From Lachnospiraceae bacterium (lineage in GTDB: Bacteria > Bacillota > Clostridia > Lachnospirales > Lachnospiraceae), in contig JAFPZU010000037.1 in the NCBI GenBank assembly GCA_017417105.1, positions 1 to 45,515 on the forward strand: 45,515 nt of DNA, read 5' to 3'. The notes under the pieces were generated by a model that was not told the origin of the DNA, did no database searches, and saw nothing but the letters and a program-made list of their open reading frames with translations. Shown here piece after piece: positions 17,193 to 25,844 of the stretch (position 1 is its first letter; each line of letters opens with the position of its first letter). A program made the translations under genes and the position numbers.

Positions 17193-18209
17193 TTATTCAA
17201 ATCCGTTCGGATGGCCTTTCTGCCAGTTCCATGAATCCCGGCACATTTCTTCTATACCGTTCTCTGCAACCCAGCCAAGCTCTGTCTTTGCCTTTTCCGG
17301 ACTTGCATAGCATTCCGCTATATCCCCCGCTCTTCTTGGCTTTATGCTGTAAGGTATCTTTATATCATTTACCTTTTCAAAGGTCTTTACTATATCAAGT
17401 ACCGAATAGCCGTGTCCCGTTCCAAGATTGCATATGAAGCAGCCCGGATTGGTGCGGAGCTTGTCGATGGCTTTGACATGCGCCTTCGCAAGGTCGACCA
17501 CATGGATATAATCTCTTACTCCGGTTCCGTCGGGGGTGTCATAATCATCGCCGAATACTCCCAGCTCGGGCAACTTGCCCACGGCAACCTGAGTTATATA
17601 AGGCATCAGATTGTTGGGTCTGCCGTTGGGGTTTTCGCCTATCTCTCCCGACGGAAGAGCTCCTATCGGGTTGAAATACCGTAGTATTACCATATTCCAT
17701 TCAGGATCAGCCTTTTGCATATCTATAAGGATCTGCTCCAGCATCCATTTCGTCCAGCCGTAAGGATTTGTGCAGGTTCCTTTCGGACAATCCTCGGTTA
17801 TGGGTACAGATGCCGGATCACCGTATACAGTGGCTGATGAAGAAAAGACAAAATTCTTTGCCCCGTGCTTCCTCATTACATCCAGCAGAGTAAGCGTTCC
17901 GCCGATATTATTGTTGTAATACTCCCAGGGTTTTTCAACCGACTCCCCCACAGCTTTAAGGGAGGCAAAGTTTATACACTCCTTTATATCCGGATTTTCG
18001 GAAAAGATCTTCTCAAGATCCTCTCTGCTGTTTATATCTGCCTCATACCATTTAAACTTCTTTCCCGTGATCTCTTCTACGGCTTTCAGTGACTTCGGAG
18101 AGGAATTAGAGAAATTGTCCATTACAACAACGTCATATCCTCCATTCAAAAGTTCAACCAGGGTATGTGTGCCGATATATCCGGCTCCTCCCGTTATAAG
18201 AATCGACAT
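17193..18209 (-). CDS. galE: UDP-glucose 4-epimerase
   Basis: Interconverts UDP-glucose and UDP-galactose using bound NAD, serving the Leloir pathway and cell-surface glycans. The 338-residue length is standard. The N-terminal GGAGYIG dinucleotide loop (7-13), the serine motif FSSSATVYG and the catalytic YGWTK (Tyr-x3-Lys) are present, together with the substrate-region RYFNPIGA. An AAGGAGG ribosome site precedes the ATG, and a minus-strand TATAAT at 18267-18272 may be its -10 box. It is monocistronic, divergent from the glutamine synthetase gene and convergent with pilZ. No other gal genes are present. UDP-GlcNAc 4-epimerase activity cannot be excluded. Confidence 0.95.
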   Translation of the reverse strand: MSILITGGAGYIGTHTLVELLNGGYDVVVMDNFSNSSPKSLKAVEEITGKKFKWYEADINSREDLEKIFSENPDIKECINFASLKAVGESVEKPWEYYNNNIGGTLTLLDVMRKHGAKNFVFSSSATVYGDPASVPITEDCPKGTCTNPYGWTKWMLEQILIDMQKADPEWNMVILRYFNPIGALPSGEIGENPNGRPNNLMPYITQVAVGKLPELGVFGDDYDTPDGTGVRDYIHVVDLAKAHVKAIDKLRTNPGCFICNLGTGHGYSVLDIVKTFEKVNDIKIPYSIKPRRAGDIAECYASPEKAKTELGWVAENGIEEMCRDSWNWQKGHPNGFE

Positions 18210-18330
18210 AAGATCCTTCCTCCTTTTTTTGTTTGTATATTTCCTTTGTGTCTTTTATGATATGATATTATACTCTAAAAGTGTTTTCAATGTTCGCTCG
18301 AAAATTAGAAAACCTGACCTGTATAAGCAA

Positions 18331-18390
18331 GAAGGGCAATAGCCCGGATTGCGAATACGGGGCAGCGATTGCGGAGCGATCGACTTTTTT
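18331..18390 (+). promoter_or_regulatory. Structured leader with terminator-like hairpin before type III glutamine synthetase
   Basis: The GCCC at 18342-18345 can pair either with GGGC at 18334-18337 or with GGGC at 18360-18363, which are mutually exclusive hairpins. A third hairpin (CGATTG 18366-18371 with CGATCG 18377-18382) is followed by six T (18385-18390), 40 nt before the start codon. This arrangement resembles an attenuator or riboswitch. It does not match the cyanobacterial glnA motif, a T-box or the ANTAR twin-hexaloop pattern. Confidence 0.4.
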
Positions 18391-18429
18391 AATTACTTCA
18401 TCCCGAATAAGGATACCGGAGGAACAGAT

Positions 18430-20574
18430 ATGGCTGAAACTGAAAAATTTACCGAGATAAGGGAAGAGACCGCCACAAGGATAGACGAGATCTTCGGACA
18501 GAACGTTTTTAATGATAATGTCATGCGGCAGCGTCTTCCCAAAAAGACGTATCGGGAATTACGCCATGTGATAGATGAGGGACGTTCACTGGATCCGGTC
18601 ACGGCAGATGTGATAGCCCACGCGATGAAGGAGTGGGCCATAGAAAAAGGCGCGACTCACTTCACTCACTGGTTCCAGCCTCTTACAGGGATCACAGCCG
18701 AAAAACATGACGCTTTTATCTCCCACGAAGACGAAGAAGGACGGGTAATGACAGAGTTTTCGGGGAAGGAGCTGGTAAAAGGCGAAGCGGATGCCTCTTC
18801 CTTCCCCTCCGGAGGCACAAGGAGCACCTTTGAAGCAAGGGGCTACACCACCTGGGACTGCTCCAGTCCCGCTTTCATAAAGGAATCGGGCTGCGGCAAG
18901 ATCCTCTGTATCCCTACGGCCTTTAACTCCTATACAGGAGAGGCTCTCGACAAAAAGACCCCACTTTTAAGATCCATGGATGCTCTGTCCATACAGGCTC
19001 TTCGTATAGTGAGACTTTTTGGAAACAATACCGCAAAAAAAGTTTCCACTTCAGTAGGTCCCGAGCAGGAATACTTCCTTGTAGACGAGAATCTGTATAA
19101 GAAAAGACCTGATCTGATGTATACCGGACGTACCCTGTTCGGCGCTCCTTCCCCCAGGGGACAGGAGATGGAGGATCATTATTACGGGGTAATAAGGGAG
19201 AGAGTCGGTGAGTTCATGAAAGATCTTAATACCGAACTCTGGAAGCTCGGTGTCACCGCAAAGACCCAGCACAATGAGGTAGCTCCGGCACAGCATGAAC
19301 TGGCTCCCATATATGAAACAGCCAATATCGCGGCAGACCACAACCAGCTTGTGATGGAAACCATGAAAAGGGTGGCAGTACACCATGGCATGAGATGTCT
19401 GCTCCATGAGAAGCCCTACGCGGGACTGACAGGCTCCGGAAAGCATAATAACTGGTCTTTAAGTACCGATGAAGGCGTTAATCTTTTGGATCCGGGAAAG
19501 ACTCCCAACGACAATGTACAGTTCCTTCTGGTTCTGTCCTGCATAATAAAAGCCGTCGATATCCATGCGGATCTTCTGAGACAGTCAGCTGCCGATGTCG
19601 GAAACGATCACCGTCTCGGAGCCAATGAGGCTCCGCCTGCAATAATGTCTGTCTTTCTTGGGGAGCAGCTTCAGGATGTGGTTGACCAGCTGATAACCAC
19701 CGGTGAAGCCACAAGCGCGAAACAGGGTGAAACTCTCCATACCGGCGCCATTGCCCTGCCGGATGTGGAAATGGATGCCACGGACAGAAACCGGACCTCT
19801 CCTTTCGCTTTTACAGGTAATAAATTCGAATTCCGGTCTGTGGGAAGCTCCGACAGCATAGCCGCAGCCAATACCGTATTAAATGCCATAGTTGCAGAAG
19901 CCTTTTCAGAGGCTGCCAACGAGCTTGAACAGGCTCCTGATTTTACGATCGCCGTTCATGATCTTATCAAGAAAAACCTCACGGATCACCAGCGGATAAT
20001 CTTTAACGGTGACGGATACTCGGAAGCCTGGGTAAAAGAAGCCTCCCGCAGGGGACTTCCGAACGTGCCCTCCATGATTGAGGCTGCCAGTGCCCTTACC
20101 ACGGAAAAATCCGTTTCTCTTTTTGAAAAATTCGGGATCTTCACCAAGACGGAGCTCAAATCAAGGGAAAAAGTCGTATACGAGACCTATTCCAAGTCCA
20201 TCCATGTGGAAGCTGCCACTATGGTGGAAATGGTCTCAAAACAGATACTGCCTGCCTGCGTCAGATACGCCGGAAATCTGGCCTCTTCGGTAAGAGAACT
20301 TAACGGTGCCGGGATCGACACCTCCACTGAAAAAGAAATGCTTAAGGATGTATCCGATAATATAAACGAATTGAAAGCTTCTCTGGATCGTCTTATGGGA
20401 GATCTGAAAAAAACCGAGACACTGCCTGATGGAAAAGAGACCGCCTTTTATTATAAAGATACCGTGATGCTCGACATGGAGTCCTTAAGAAAGCCTGCCG
20501 ACAGACTTGAACTTATAGTAGACAAAGAACTCTGGCCCTTCCCTTCATACGGAGAGCTGGTCTTTGAGGTTTAA
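18430..20574 (+). CDS. glnN: Type III glutamine synthetase
   Basis: Makes glutamine from glutamate, ammonia and ATP. The 714 residues and motifs such as THWFQPLTG, SPAFIKESGCGKIL, GPEQEYFLVD, QHNEVAPAQHELAP, NNWSL and LGANEAPPAIMS identify the large GSIII class found in Bacteroidetes and Clostridia rather than the ~450-residue GSI. The ATG at 18430 is preceded by a GGAGG ribosome site. An upstream in-frame TTG at 18349 would translate through the leader hairpin and is rejected. The gene is monocistronic, convergent with manA (5 bp between stops). The structured leader suggests control of readthrough, perhaps by nitrogen status, but no regulator gene is nearby. Confidence 0.97.
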   Translation: MAETEKFTEIREETATRIDEIFGQNVFNDNVMRQRLPKKTYRELRHVIDEGRSLDPVTADVIAHAMKEWAIEKGATHFTHWFQPLTGITAEKHDAFISHEDEEGRVMTEFSGKELVKGEADASSFPSGGTRSTFEARGYTTWDCSSPAFIKESGCGKILCIPTAFNSYTGEALDKKTPLLRSMDALSIQALRIVRLFGNNTAKKVSTSVGPEQEYFLVDENLYKKRPDLMYTGRTLFGAPSPRGQEMEDHYYGVIRERVGEFMKDLNTELWKLGVTAKTQHNEVAPAQHELAPIYETANIAADHNQLVMETMKRVAVHHGMRCLLHEKPYAGLTGSGKHNNWSLSTDEGVNLLDPGKTPNDNVQFLLVLSCIIKAVDIHADLLRQSAADVGNDHRLGANEAPPAIMSVFLGEQLQDVVDQLITTGEATSAKQGETLHTGAIALPDVEMDATDRNRTSPFAFTGNKFEFRSVGSSDSIAAANTVLNAIVAEAFSEAANELEQAPDFTIAVHDLIKKNLTDHQRIIFNGDGYSEAWVKEASRRGLPNVPSMIEAASALTTEKSVSLFEKFGIFTKTELKSREKVVYETYSKSIHVEAATMVEMVSKQILPACVRYAGNLASSVRELNGAGIDTSTEKEMLKDVSDNINELKASLDRLMGDLKKTETLPDGKETAFYYKDTVMLDMESLRKPADRLELIVDKELWPFPSYGELVFEV

Positions 20575-20579
20575 AAGGC

Positions 20580-21548
20580 TTAACACCTTACTTTCAAAAG
20601 AGTGCACTCACCTATTACATGACATCTGCCCAGACCCGCCGGAAGGAAGATACAGCCTCCCTTATCAAACCGGATGGGTCTGTTTGTTTCATCTGTTTCA
20701 AGACCCCCGTTTCCGTCTATGCAGAGCAGTACCTGAAAAGAGGTCTCCAGAACGGAAAAGGAGAAGCCCTTCGTGACCTGTATCCGCTCTACCTCAAAAT
20801 ATTCGCATCTGCAGAGTATCTCTCTGGCACAGCCGAAAAAGTACCTGACCATCCGGTTAGGCTGCCTTATTATATCCACCGGTTTCATATTAAGGACATC
20901 TGCTGCCTTATCAAAGTGCAGCTCTCTTTTGTTGCCGTCCTTATCCCTTCGATCGTAATCGTACAGCCTGTAGGTTACATTTGAGCTCTCCTGTACCTCG
21001 ACTATGACGATCCCCTTTCCTATGGCATGGACAGTTCCCGGCTTAACTAAAAAGACATCCCCCTTATGTACAGGGATATGATGAAGCATTGTTTCAAGAC
21101 GTCCCTCTTCTATTGCCCGCCAAAGCTTCTTCCGGTCCATAGCGTGCTCAAAGCCATAGATAAGCTCTGCTCCCTCTTCGGCATCCAGCACATACCAGAA
21201 TTCCGTCTTTCCGTTGTCGTTCTCATTCTCCCTGGCATAGCTGTCATCGGGATGCACCTGGATCGAAAGATCCGAAGCCGCGTCTATGAATTTTACAAGG
21301 ATCGGAAACTCACGGCTTTTGCTCCCCAGATACTGCGGATTTTTTTCAAGCACCTGACCAAGCGTCATTCCCGAGAACTCTCCCCCGCTTACGATACTCA
21401 TCCCGTCAGGGTGCACGGAACACTCCCACGATTCCGCAAGGGGCGTGATATCGATCCTTTTATTATATTCTTTTTTCAGTCTGTCTCCGCCCCACAGGTA
21501 GCCCTTTCCGGCAGGACTAAGGCGCAGAGGTGTCAGTTTTTCATTCAT
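20580..21548 (-). CDS. manA: Mannose-6-phosphate isomerase, type I
   Basis: Zinc-dependent enzyme interconverting mannose 6-phosphate and fructose 6-phosphate. The 322-residue protein is the short Firmicutes form, with the metal-binding QVHPDD near residue 97, FWYVLDAEEGAELIYGF, and VHAIGKGIVIVEVQESSNVTYR. The start overlaps the manC stop by 4 nt (ATGA), indicating translational coupling. It is the last gene of the nth, phosphatase, manC, manA operon. Combined with ManC it feeds GDP-mannose synthesis from fructose 6-phosphate. No terminator was seen in the 5-bp gap to the convergent glutamine synthetase gene. Confidence 0.95.
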   Translation of the reverse strand: MNEKLTPLRLSPAGKGYLWGGDRLKKEYNKRIDITPLAESWECSVHPDGMSIVSGGEFSGMTLGQVLEKNPQYLGSKSREFPILVKFIDAASDLSIQVHPDDSYARENENDNGKTEFWYVLDAEEGAELIYGFEHAMDRKKLWRAIEEGRLETMLHHIPVHKGDVFLVKPGTVHAIGKGIVIVEVQESSNVTYRLYDYDRRDKDGNKRELHFDKAADVLNMKPVDIIRQPNRMVRYFFGCAREILCRCEYFEVERIQVTKGFSFSVLETSFQVLLCIDGNGGLETDETNRPIRFDKGGCIFLPAGLGRCHVIGECTLLKVRC

Positions 21549-22861
21549 ACAGGCATATCATACTTCTTTTTGTCTGATACGGTAATGTCATCCCCTATCT
21601 GTGCCTCAAGCATGGTAAGCTCGCTCTCCGCTATGATGGTATGGCGGCATCCGGCTGCCATGGTGACCACGTCTCCCGGATTCACCACCTGCTCCATGCC
21701 GTCGATTATTGCTTTGCCCCTTCCGGACAGGACGGTCCACACTTCATCCCTGTATTCATGGGAATGATAGGCCATACGGTTTCCGGGATTCAGAACAACC
21801 TTGACGTTCAGATATCCGTCTCCCGCATCTATCACGGAATAAGACCCCCAGGACTTTTCGGCAAACCGGACTTCCGTTGATATCTTTTCCACGTAGGGCT
21901 TCATATAGCTTGACTGTTCTTTATCAGCAATAAGGATACCGTCTCCCGATGCAGCAACTATCATGTCCTTTGCCCCCATCACCAGTATGGGAATGTTGAG
22001 TTCGTTGATGATATTAACCCCTTTTGTGGTATCGTCGGTCAAAGCCTTTCCTTTGATATCATCTGCCATGACTTCCGCCATCATATTCCAGGTTCCCACG
22101 TCCTTCCATTCTCCGGCATGCCTTAGAACCTGTATTGAGCTCTCTTTTTCGACTACCGCGTAATCAAAGGATATCTTCGGACATCCGGCATATTTGACGT
22201 ACAGATCACTGTAATCCATAAAATCTATTAGCGAGTGTGCTTTTTCCAGCATATAGCCGAGCTTAAATGCAAATACGCCTGCGTTCCAGAGAGCACCTTG
22301 TTTTATATACTTCTTTGCCGTCTCAACGTCCGGCTTCTCCTTAAATTCCGCAACATCGGATACCGTACCGGTACCGGCAGGTATGATATACCCATACTTT
22401 TCTGACGGATAGGTAGGCTCTATCCCCATGAGAGAAATGTTCTTATTCCCGTTCTTTGTGATATCCTCAAGCTTTACCACGGATTCATAATAAGAATTGT
22501 CTACATAGGGATCCACCGGACATATTATCACTACCTCGTCCTCTCCAACTCCCAGCTCATCATGAAGATACGCCGCTGCCAGCGCTATGGCCGGAAAGGT
22601 ATCTCTTCTTGTAGGCTCCACACATACGGAAACCGTCTCTCCCAGCTGATTGTGGATCGCGGATACCTGCGTTTTGCTTGTCGCTATGGTGATATTCGCA
22701 TCCTTATCCACCATCTTTATCTGTCTGTATACCCGCTGTACCATGGACTCGTATTCGCCCTCATCGTTCTTAAACAGCTTTATAAACTGTTTTGACCTGA
22801 TGTCATTGGAAAGGGGCCACATCCGTTTCCCGGATCCCCCGGATAAAAGTACGATATTCAT
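21545..22861 (-). CDS. manC: Mannose-1-phosphate guanylyltransferase with cupin domain
   Basis: Forms GDP-mannose from mannose 1-phosphate and GTP. The 438-residue protein has the nucleotidyltransferase loop LLSGGSGKRMWPLSN at 5-19, followed by the ICPVDPYV and FKEKPD motifs. A C-terminal cupin (about 335-425, with AYHSHEYRDEVWTVLSGRG) matches the type II mannose-6-phosphate isomerase domain, so the enzyme may be bifunctional. Its ATG overlaps the phosphatase stop and its stop overlaps the manA start, both as ATGA. GDP-mannose probably serves surface polysaccharide or glycoprotein synthesis. No phosphomannomutase gene is in the window. Confidence 0.93.
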   Translation of the reverse strand: MNIVLLSGGSGKRMWPLSNDIRSKQFIKLFKNDEGEYESMVQRVYRQIKMVDKDANITIATSKTQVSAIHNQLGETVSVCVEPTRRDTFPAIALAAAYLHDELGVGEDEVVIICPVDPYVDNSYYESVVKLEDITKNGNKNISLMGIEPTYPSEKYGYIIPAGTGTVSDVAEFKEKPDVETAKKYIKQGALWNAGVFAFKLGYMLEKAHSLIDFMDYSDLYVKYAGCPKISFDYAVVEKESSIQVLRHAGEWKDVGTWNMMAEVMADDIKGKALTDDTTKGVNIINELNIPILVMGAKDMIVAASGDGILIADKEQSSYMKPYVEKISTEVRFAEKSWGSYSVIDAGDGYLNVKVVLNPGNRMAYHSHEYRDEVWTVLSGRGKAIIDGMEQVVNPGDVVTMAAGCRHTIIAESELTMLEAQIGDDITVSDKKKYDMPV

Positions 22862-23634
22862 TCTGTTACCTCCTTATACTCCGTATAGAAGCACTTCTCA
22901 TCCTCAAGTCTCAGGGCTGCAAGCCTTGCGCCTTCGCACTCCCTTCCAAACTCAGGATATTCCATTGCTTTTGCTCCGCAGTCTATTGCGATGATCTTCT
23001 TTCCGAAAAAAACCGTATTGGGTTCCTCCGTAACCCTTCCCGCCCGAAGATACCTGAAATATGAGGTCGGCGTATGTCCTATTATAAGGGCATCATATCT
23101 CTTCCTGCCATGGTAATTCCTGAAGGGATCTTCGTCAATCCCTGCCCTGTGCCATACAGCCTCACTCTTTGTATAGATCCTTCCGAGCCTTCCCCTGTTG
23201 CCGAAATAGGGATATGCATGAGCAGCCATATATAGTTTTTTTCCTACGGTGATATCAATTGAAAATGCAAGGGACAGCAGCCATTCGTATATGGCATCCT
23301 TATGCTCCTTAGAAAGCTTTTCATAGTCATCCCAGGTTTTTGATCCTTTATTCGCCACATACCAGTTGCTGTCGGGACATATCCCCTTTTTATCCTTCTC
23401 TATTCCGTGAAGGAACATCAGATCATGATTGCCCATAAGACAATGGACATGAGGCGATTTGTCCAGGTCCATAATAAACCCTACAGTCTCTACGGAATGT
23501 GTCCCCCAGTCAGCATAGTCACCGAGAAGATACAGCTCATCCTTACCGGAAGATGCGTCAAAGCCGATCTTTGAAATAAGCTCCGTAAAAGGCCTCAAAG
23601 CTCCGTGTATATCGCTTACGACATAGGTACTCAA
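22858..23634 (-). CDS. Calcineurin-like metallophosphatase
   Basis: A 258-residue phosphoesterase of the PPP/ApaH-like group. Metal-binding motifs are in order: SDIHG near the N terminus, GDYADWG, GNHD, and later AAHAYPYF and IGHTPTS. The TTG start at 23634 is chosen because it overlaps the nth stop as TTGA and has an AAGGGG ribosome site 7 nt upstream. A longer frame from an ATG at 23676 would lie inside nth and lacks such support. It is translationally coupled to nth and manC. The substrate may be a phosphoprotein or a dinucleotide and cannot be told from sequence. Confidence 0.85.
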   Translation of the reverse strand: MSTYVVSDIHGALRPFTELISKIGFDASSGKDELYLLGDYADWGTHSVETVGFIMDLDKSPHVHCLMGNHDLMFLHGIEKDKKGICPDSNWYVANKGSKTWDDYEKLSKEHKDAIYEWLLSLAFSIDITVGKKLYMAAHAYPYFGNRGRLGRIYTKSEAVWHRAGIDEDPFRNYHGRKRYDALIIGHTPTSYFRYLRAGRVTEEPNTVFFGKKIIAIDCGAKAMEYPEFGRECEGARLAALRLEDEKCFYTEYKEVTE

Positions 23635-24263
23635 GAGCGCACCCCTTTTTTCGGACAGATATCCTCCATAAAGCATCCGTCACATTCCGGTTTCCTCGCA
23701 TGGCATATGGCTCTTCCCAGTTCTATAAGATCCTGGTTTATAAGGCACCATCGATCTTCAGGTATCTTTTTCATGAGGTCATGTTCGATCTTCACAGGAT
23801 CCGTCTCTTTAGTCCAGCCAAGTCTCCCTGAGACCCGCTTTACATGGGTATCCACCACTATGGAGGGAATAAGAAATATATGGGTGCGTACAACGTTGGC
23901 CGTCTTTCTTCCTACCCCGGGAAGAGACGTGAGTGACTCTATGTCTGAGGGCAGCCTCCCTCCAAAATCGGAGAGCAGCTTTCCTGCTGCCGCCTTGATA
24001 TGTTTAGCCTTCATATTGAAAAACCCGCAGCTTTTTATAGCCTGCTCCAGCTCGTGGATATCGGCTTTCGCAAAATCTTCCAGTGTGGGATATCTGGTAA
24101 AGAGATCCTTTGTGACTTCATTTACTCTCTTATCCGTACATTGTGCCGACAGGATGGTAGCGATCAGAAGCTCGTACGGTTTTTCATACCGGAGAAATAT
24201 CCTAAGATCTTTCCCGTAGGTCTTATCCAGTCTTTCAAATTGTTTTTCTATGCTTTTCTTCAT
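23631..24263 (-). CDS. nth: Endonuclease III, DNA glycosylase/AP lyase
   Basis: Base-excision repair enzyme removing oxidised pyrimidines. From the chosen ATG (MKKSIEKQF) there are 210 residues. The catalytic K120 (LPGVGRKTA) and D138 (VDTHVKR) and the [4Fe-4S] cysteines 187, 194, 197 and 203 fall at the same numbers as in Escherichia coli Nth, which supports this start over the ATG at 24284. No ribosome site precedes it. A TATACAT-like -10 just upstream would give a very short or absent leader. It heads the nth, phosphatase, manC, manA operon, linked by 4-nt overlaps. Divergent to a membrane protein gene 48 bp away. Confidence 0.96.
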   Translation of the reverse strand: MKKSIEKQFERLDKTYGKDLRIFLRYEKPYELLIATILSAQCTDKRVNEVTKDLFTRYPTLEDFAKADIHELEQAIKSCGFFNMKAKHIKAAAGKLLSDFGGRLPSDIESLTSLPGVGRKTANVVRTHIFLIPSIVVDTHVKRVSGRLGWTKETDPVKIEHDLMKKIPEDRWCLINQDLIELGRAICHARKPECDGCFMEDICPKKGVRS

Positions 24264-24311
24264 AATAATGTATAATGATATCACAAAATCAGGAATAAAA
24301 GGATATTGCCA

Positions 24312-25844
24312 ATGAATCTCTTGAGAATTAAGAATATAATCGCCTTTTTAACAGCTGCCTGCTGGACGGGAGCATCCTTCTTTTATGACAGGGTGACCTT
24401 TAAGGTATCTCCGCTGTCAATGGCGCATAACTATATACCCTGTAAGATTCTGATGTTTGCGGCTTTATATATCGCCGTATCTTTTCTGATAAAGGCGGTA
24501 TGTGACCGGGAGTCCCTGCACCGGCAGATCCTGAAATACGCACTGATATATTTTATTCCCATGATACTCGTCCTTATCTACAAGCTGCCTGAGGGCTTCC
24601 TGTCAAATGACGAATCCCTGATCTTTGAGCAGGCTTCAAAGCTTGCGGATTATACCTGGTTTTATTATATTACCACCTGGTATTACATAGTATCCATGAT
24701 GCTGATCCCCTCCTGGCTGGGACCGATAATAATAAAAGTCATCCTTCAATGCTTTACGGCGGGCTATTCCGTTGCAAGGCTTAAGAGATACCTGAAGGGG
24801 TCAAAGCGCTCTTATGTCATATATCTGGCGTTTCTGCTCCCCCCCATCCTTGCCTATACCACATCGGCTCACCGCATCCCCATATATATCTTTCTGTATA
24901 TCCTTCTGATGTTTACCCTGCTCATGGATAAGCTTGAAGGAGTACGGTATTCCCTAAAACGATCCCTTCCGATGCTGTTGCTTATCGCCATCCTCACCCA
25001 GTGGAGAACGGAGGGTATTTATCTTGCTTTATTCGGGATACTTCTTATGATCATCTGCTACCCTTCAATATATGAAAACAGGAAGAACCGGATAAAAAAC
25101 ATTCTGATCCTTACGGCAGCATCCTTTTTTATTCAGTACCTGGTGGCGATCCCCCAATACGGTCTTATTCCCTCCCGTATGGGGGACAAGGCAGCCAATC
25201 GCATGCTGCCGTTTTATGCCTATACCGTTACTAATATGTACCGGAACGGCCTGGATCTTTCGGATCCTTCAAATGCCGCTTCCTGGGAGAAGGTCGACCG
25301 GTATCTTGATACGGAAAAGATCACTGCAATAAACGATTACCTTGGGGATATTAACTACGAAGACTCCCTGATCCTTTATTACGAGGGATATGACGGCAGA
25401 CGATATGATGCAACCGATGAAGACTATATGGCCTTTGTTGAGGGAGTGCAGGAACTTATGAAAAATAATCCCGGGGTGCTTTTTTCCACAAAGTGGGGTT
25501 CCTTTGACTATGCGGCAACCGTTTACGATCCTGTATTTGACCAGGGGGCAGCCTCCCTTGCGGTCAGTCTTGTAAAGACAGTTGCCTATAATCTTTACCT
25601 GCCTATGCTCCTTCTTATCCTGATGTTTATCTGGAGTCTTTTTAATATAAAAGAGAGAGCCTTTTATACCCTGCTCTCTCTCTGTCTTTTTGCCCATTTC
25701 ACCATTGTCTTTTTACTGGCTCCGGCATCCTATTTCAAATACTATTTCCCGATCTATCTGACGGTGTACTTCTTTACCTTGTTACTGATTTGCTCTGGAA
25801 AACTCGGCATCAAACCTGTCTCCGAAAAGGCGGTTGACGGCTGA
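24312..25844 (+). CDS. Polytopic membrane protein, possible GT-C glycosyltransferase
   Basis: About 510 residues with roughly ten hydrophobic segments. The first loop after the opening membrane helices contains SNDESLIFEQ (around residue 97), resembling the acidic pair that GT-C enzymes place in their first external loop. A hydrophilic domain of about 120 residues (about 290-415) precedes the last helices, and a short tail follows. This architecture fits a lipid-sugar-dependent transferase, but no family was recognised with confidence. The ATG at 24312 has an AAAGGA ribosome site, and a TTG at 24306 is less likely. It stands alone between divergent nth and convergent leuA, and its last 63 bp overlap the leuA 3' end. 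GDP-mannose genes nearby could supply donors, which is speculative. Confidence 0.6.
   Translation: MNLLRIKNIIAFLTAACWTGASFFYDRVTFKVSPLSMAHNYIPCKILMFAALYIAVSFLIKAVCDRESLHRQILKYALIYFIPMILVLIYKLPEGFLSNDESLIFEQASKLADYTWFYYITTWYYIVSMMLIPSWLGPIIIKVILQCFTAGYSVARLKRYLKGSKRSYVIYLAFLLPPILAYTTSAHRIPIYIFLYILLMFTLLMDKLEGVRYSLKRSLPMLLLIAILTQWRTEGIYLALFGILLMIICYPSIYENRKNRIKNILILTAASFFIQYLVAIPQYGLIPSRMGDKAANRMLPFYAYTVTNMYRNGLDLSDPSNAASWEKVDRYLDTEKITAINDYLGDINYEDSLILYYEGYDGRRYDATDEDYMAFVEGVQELMKNNPGVLFSTKWGSFDYAATVYDPVFDQGAASLAVSLVKTVAYNLYLPMLLLILMFIWSLFNIKERAFYTLLSLCLFAHFTIVFLLAPASYFKYYFPIYLTVYFFTLLLICSGKLGIKPVSEKAVDG

Noticed and set aside
18331..18390. Glutamine riboswitch, T-box or ANTAR target upstream of GSIII
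   Set aside because: Conserved glnA-motif bases, the T-box TGGNACC core and A1/G4 hexaloops were looked for and not found.
18349..18429. TTG-initiated N-terminal extension of glutamine synthetase
   Set aside because: It would translate the leader hairpins, whereas the ATG at 18430 has a GGAGG ribosome site and starts the conserved protein.
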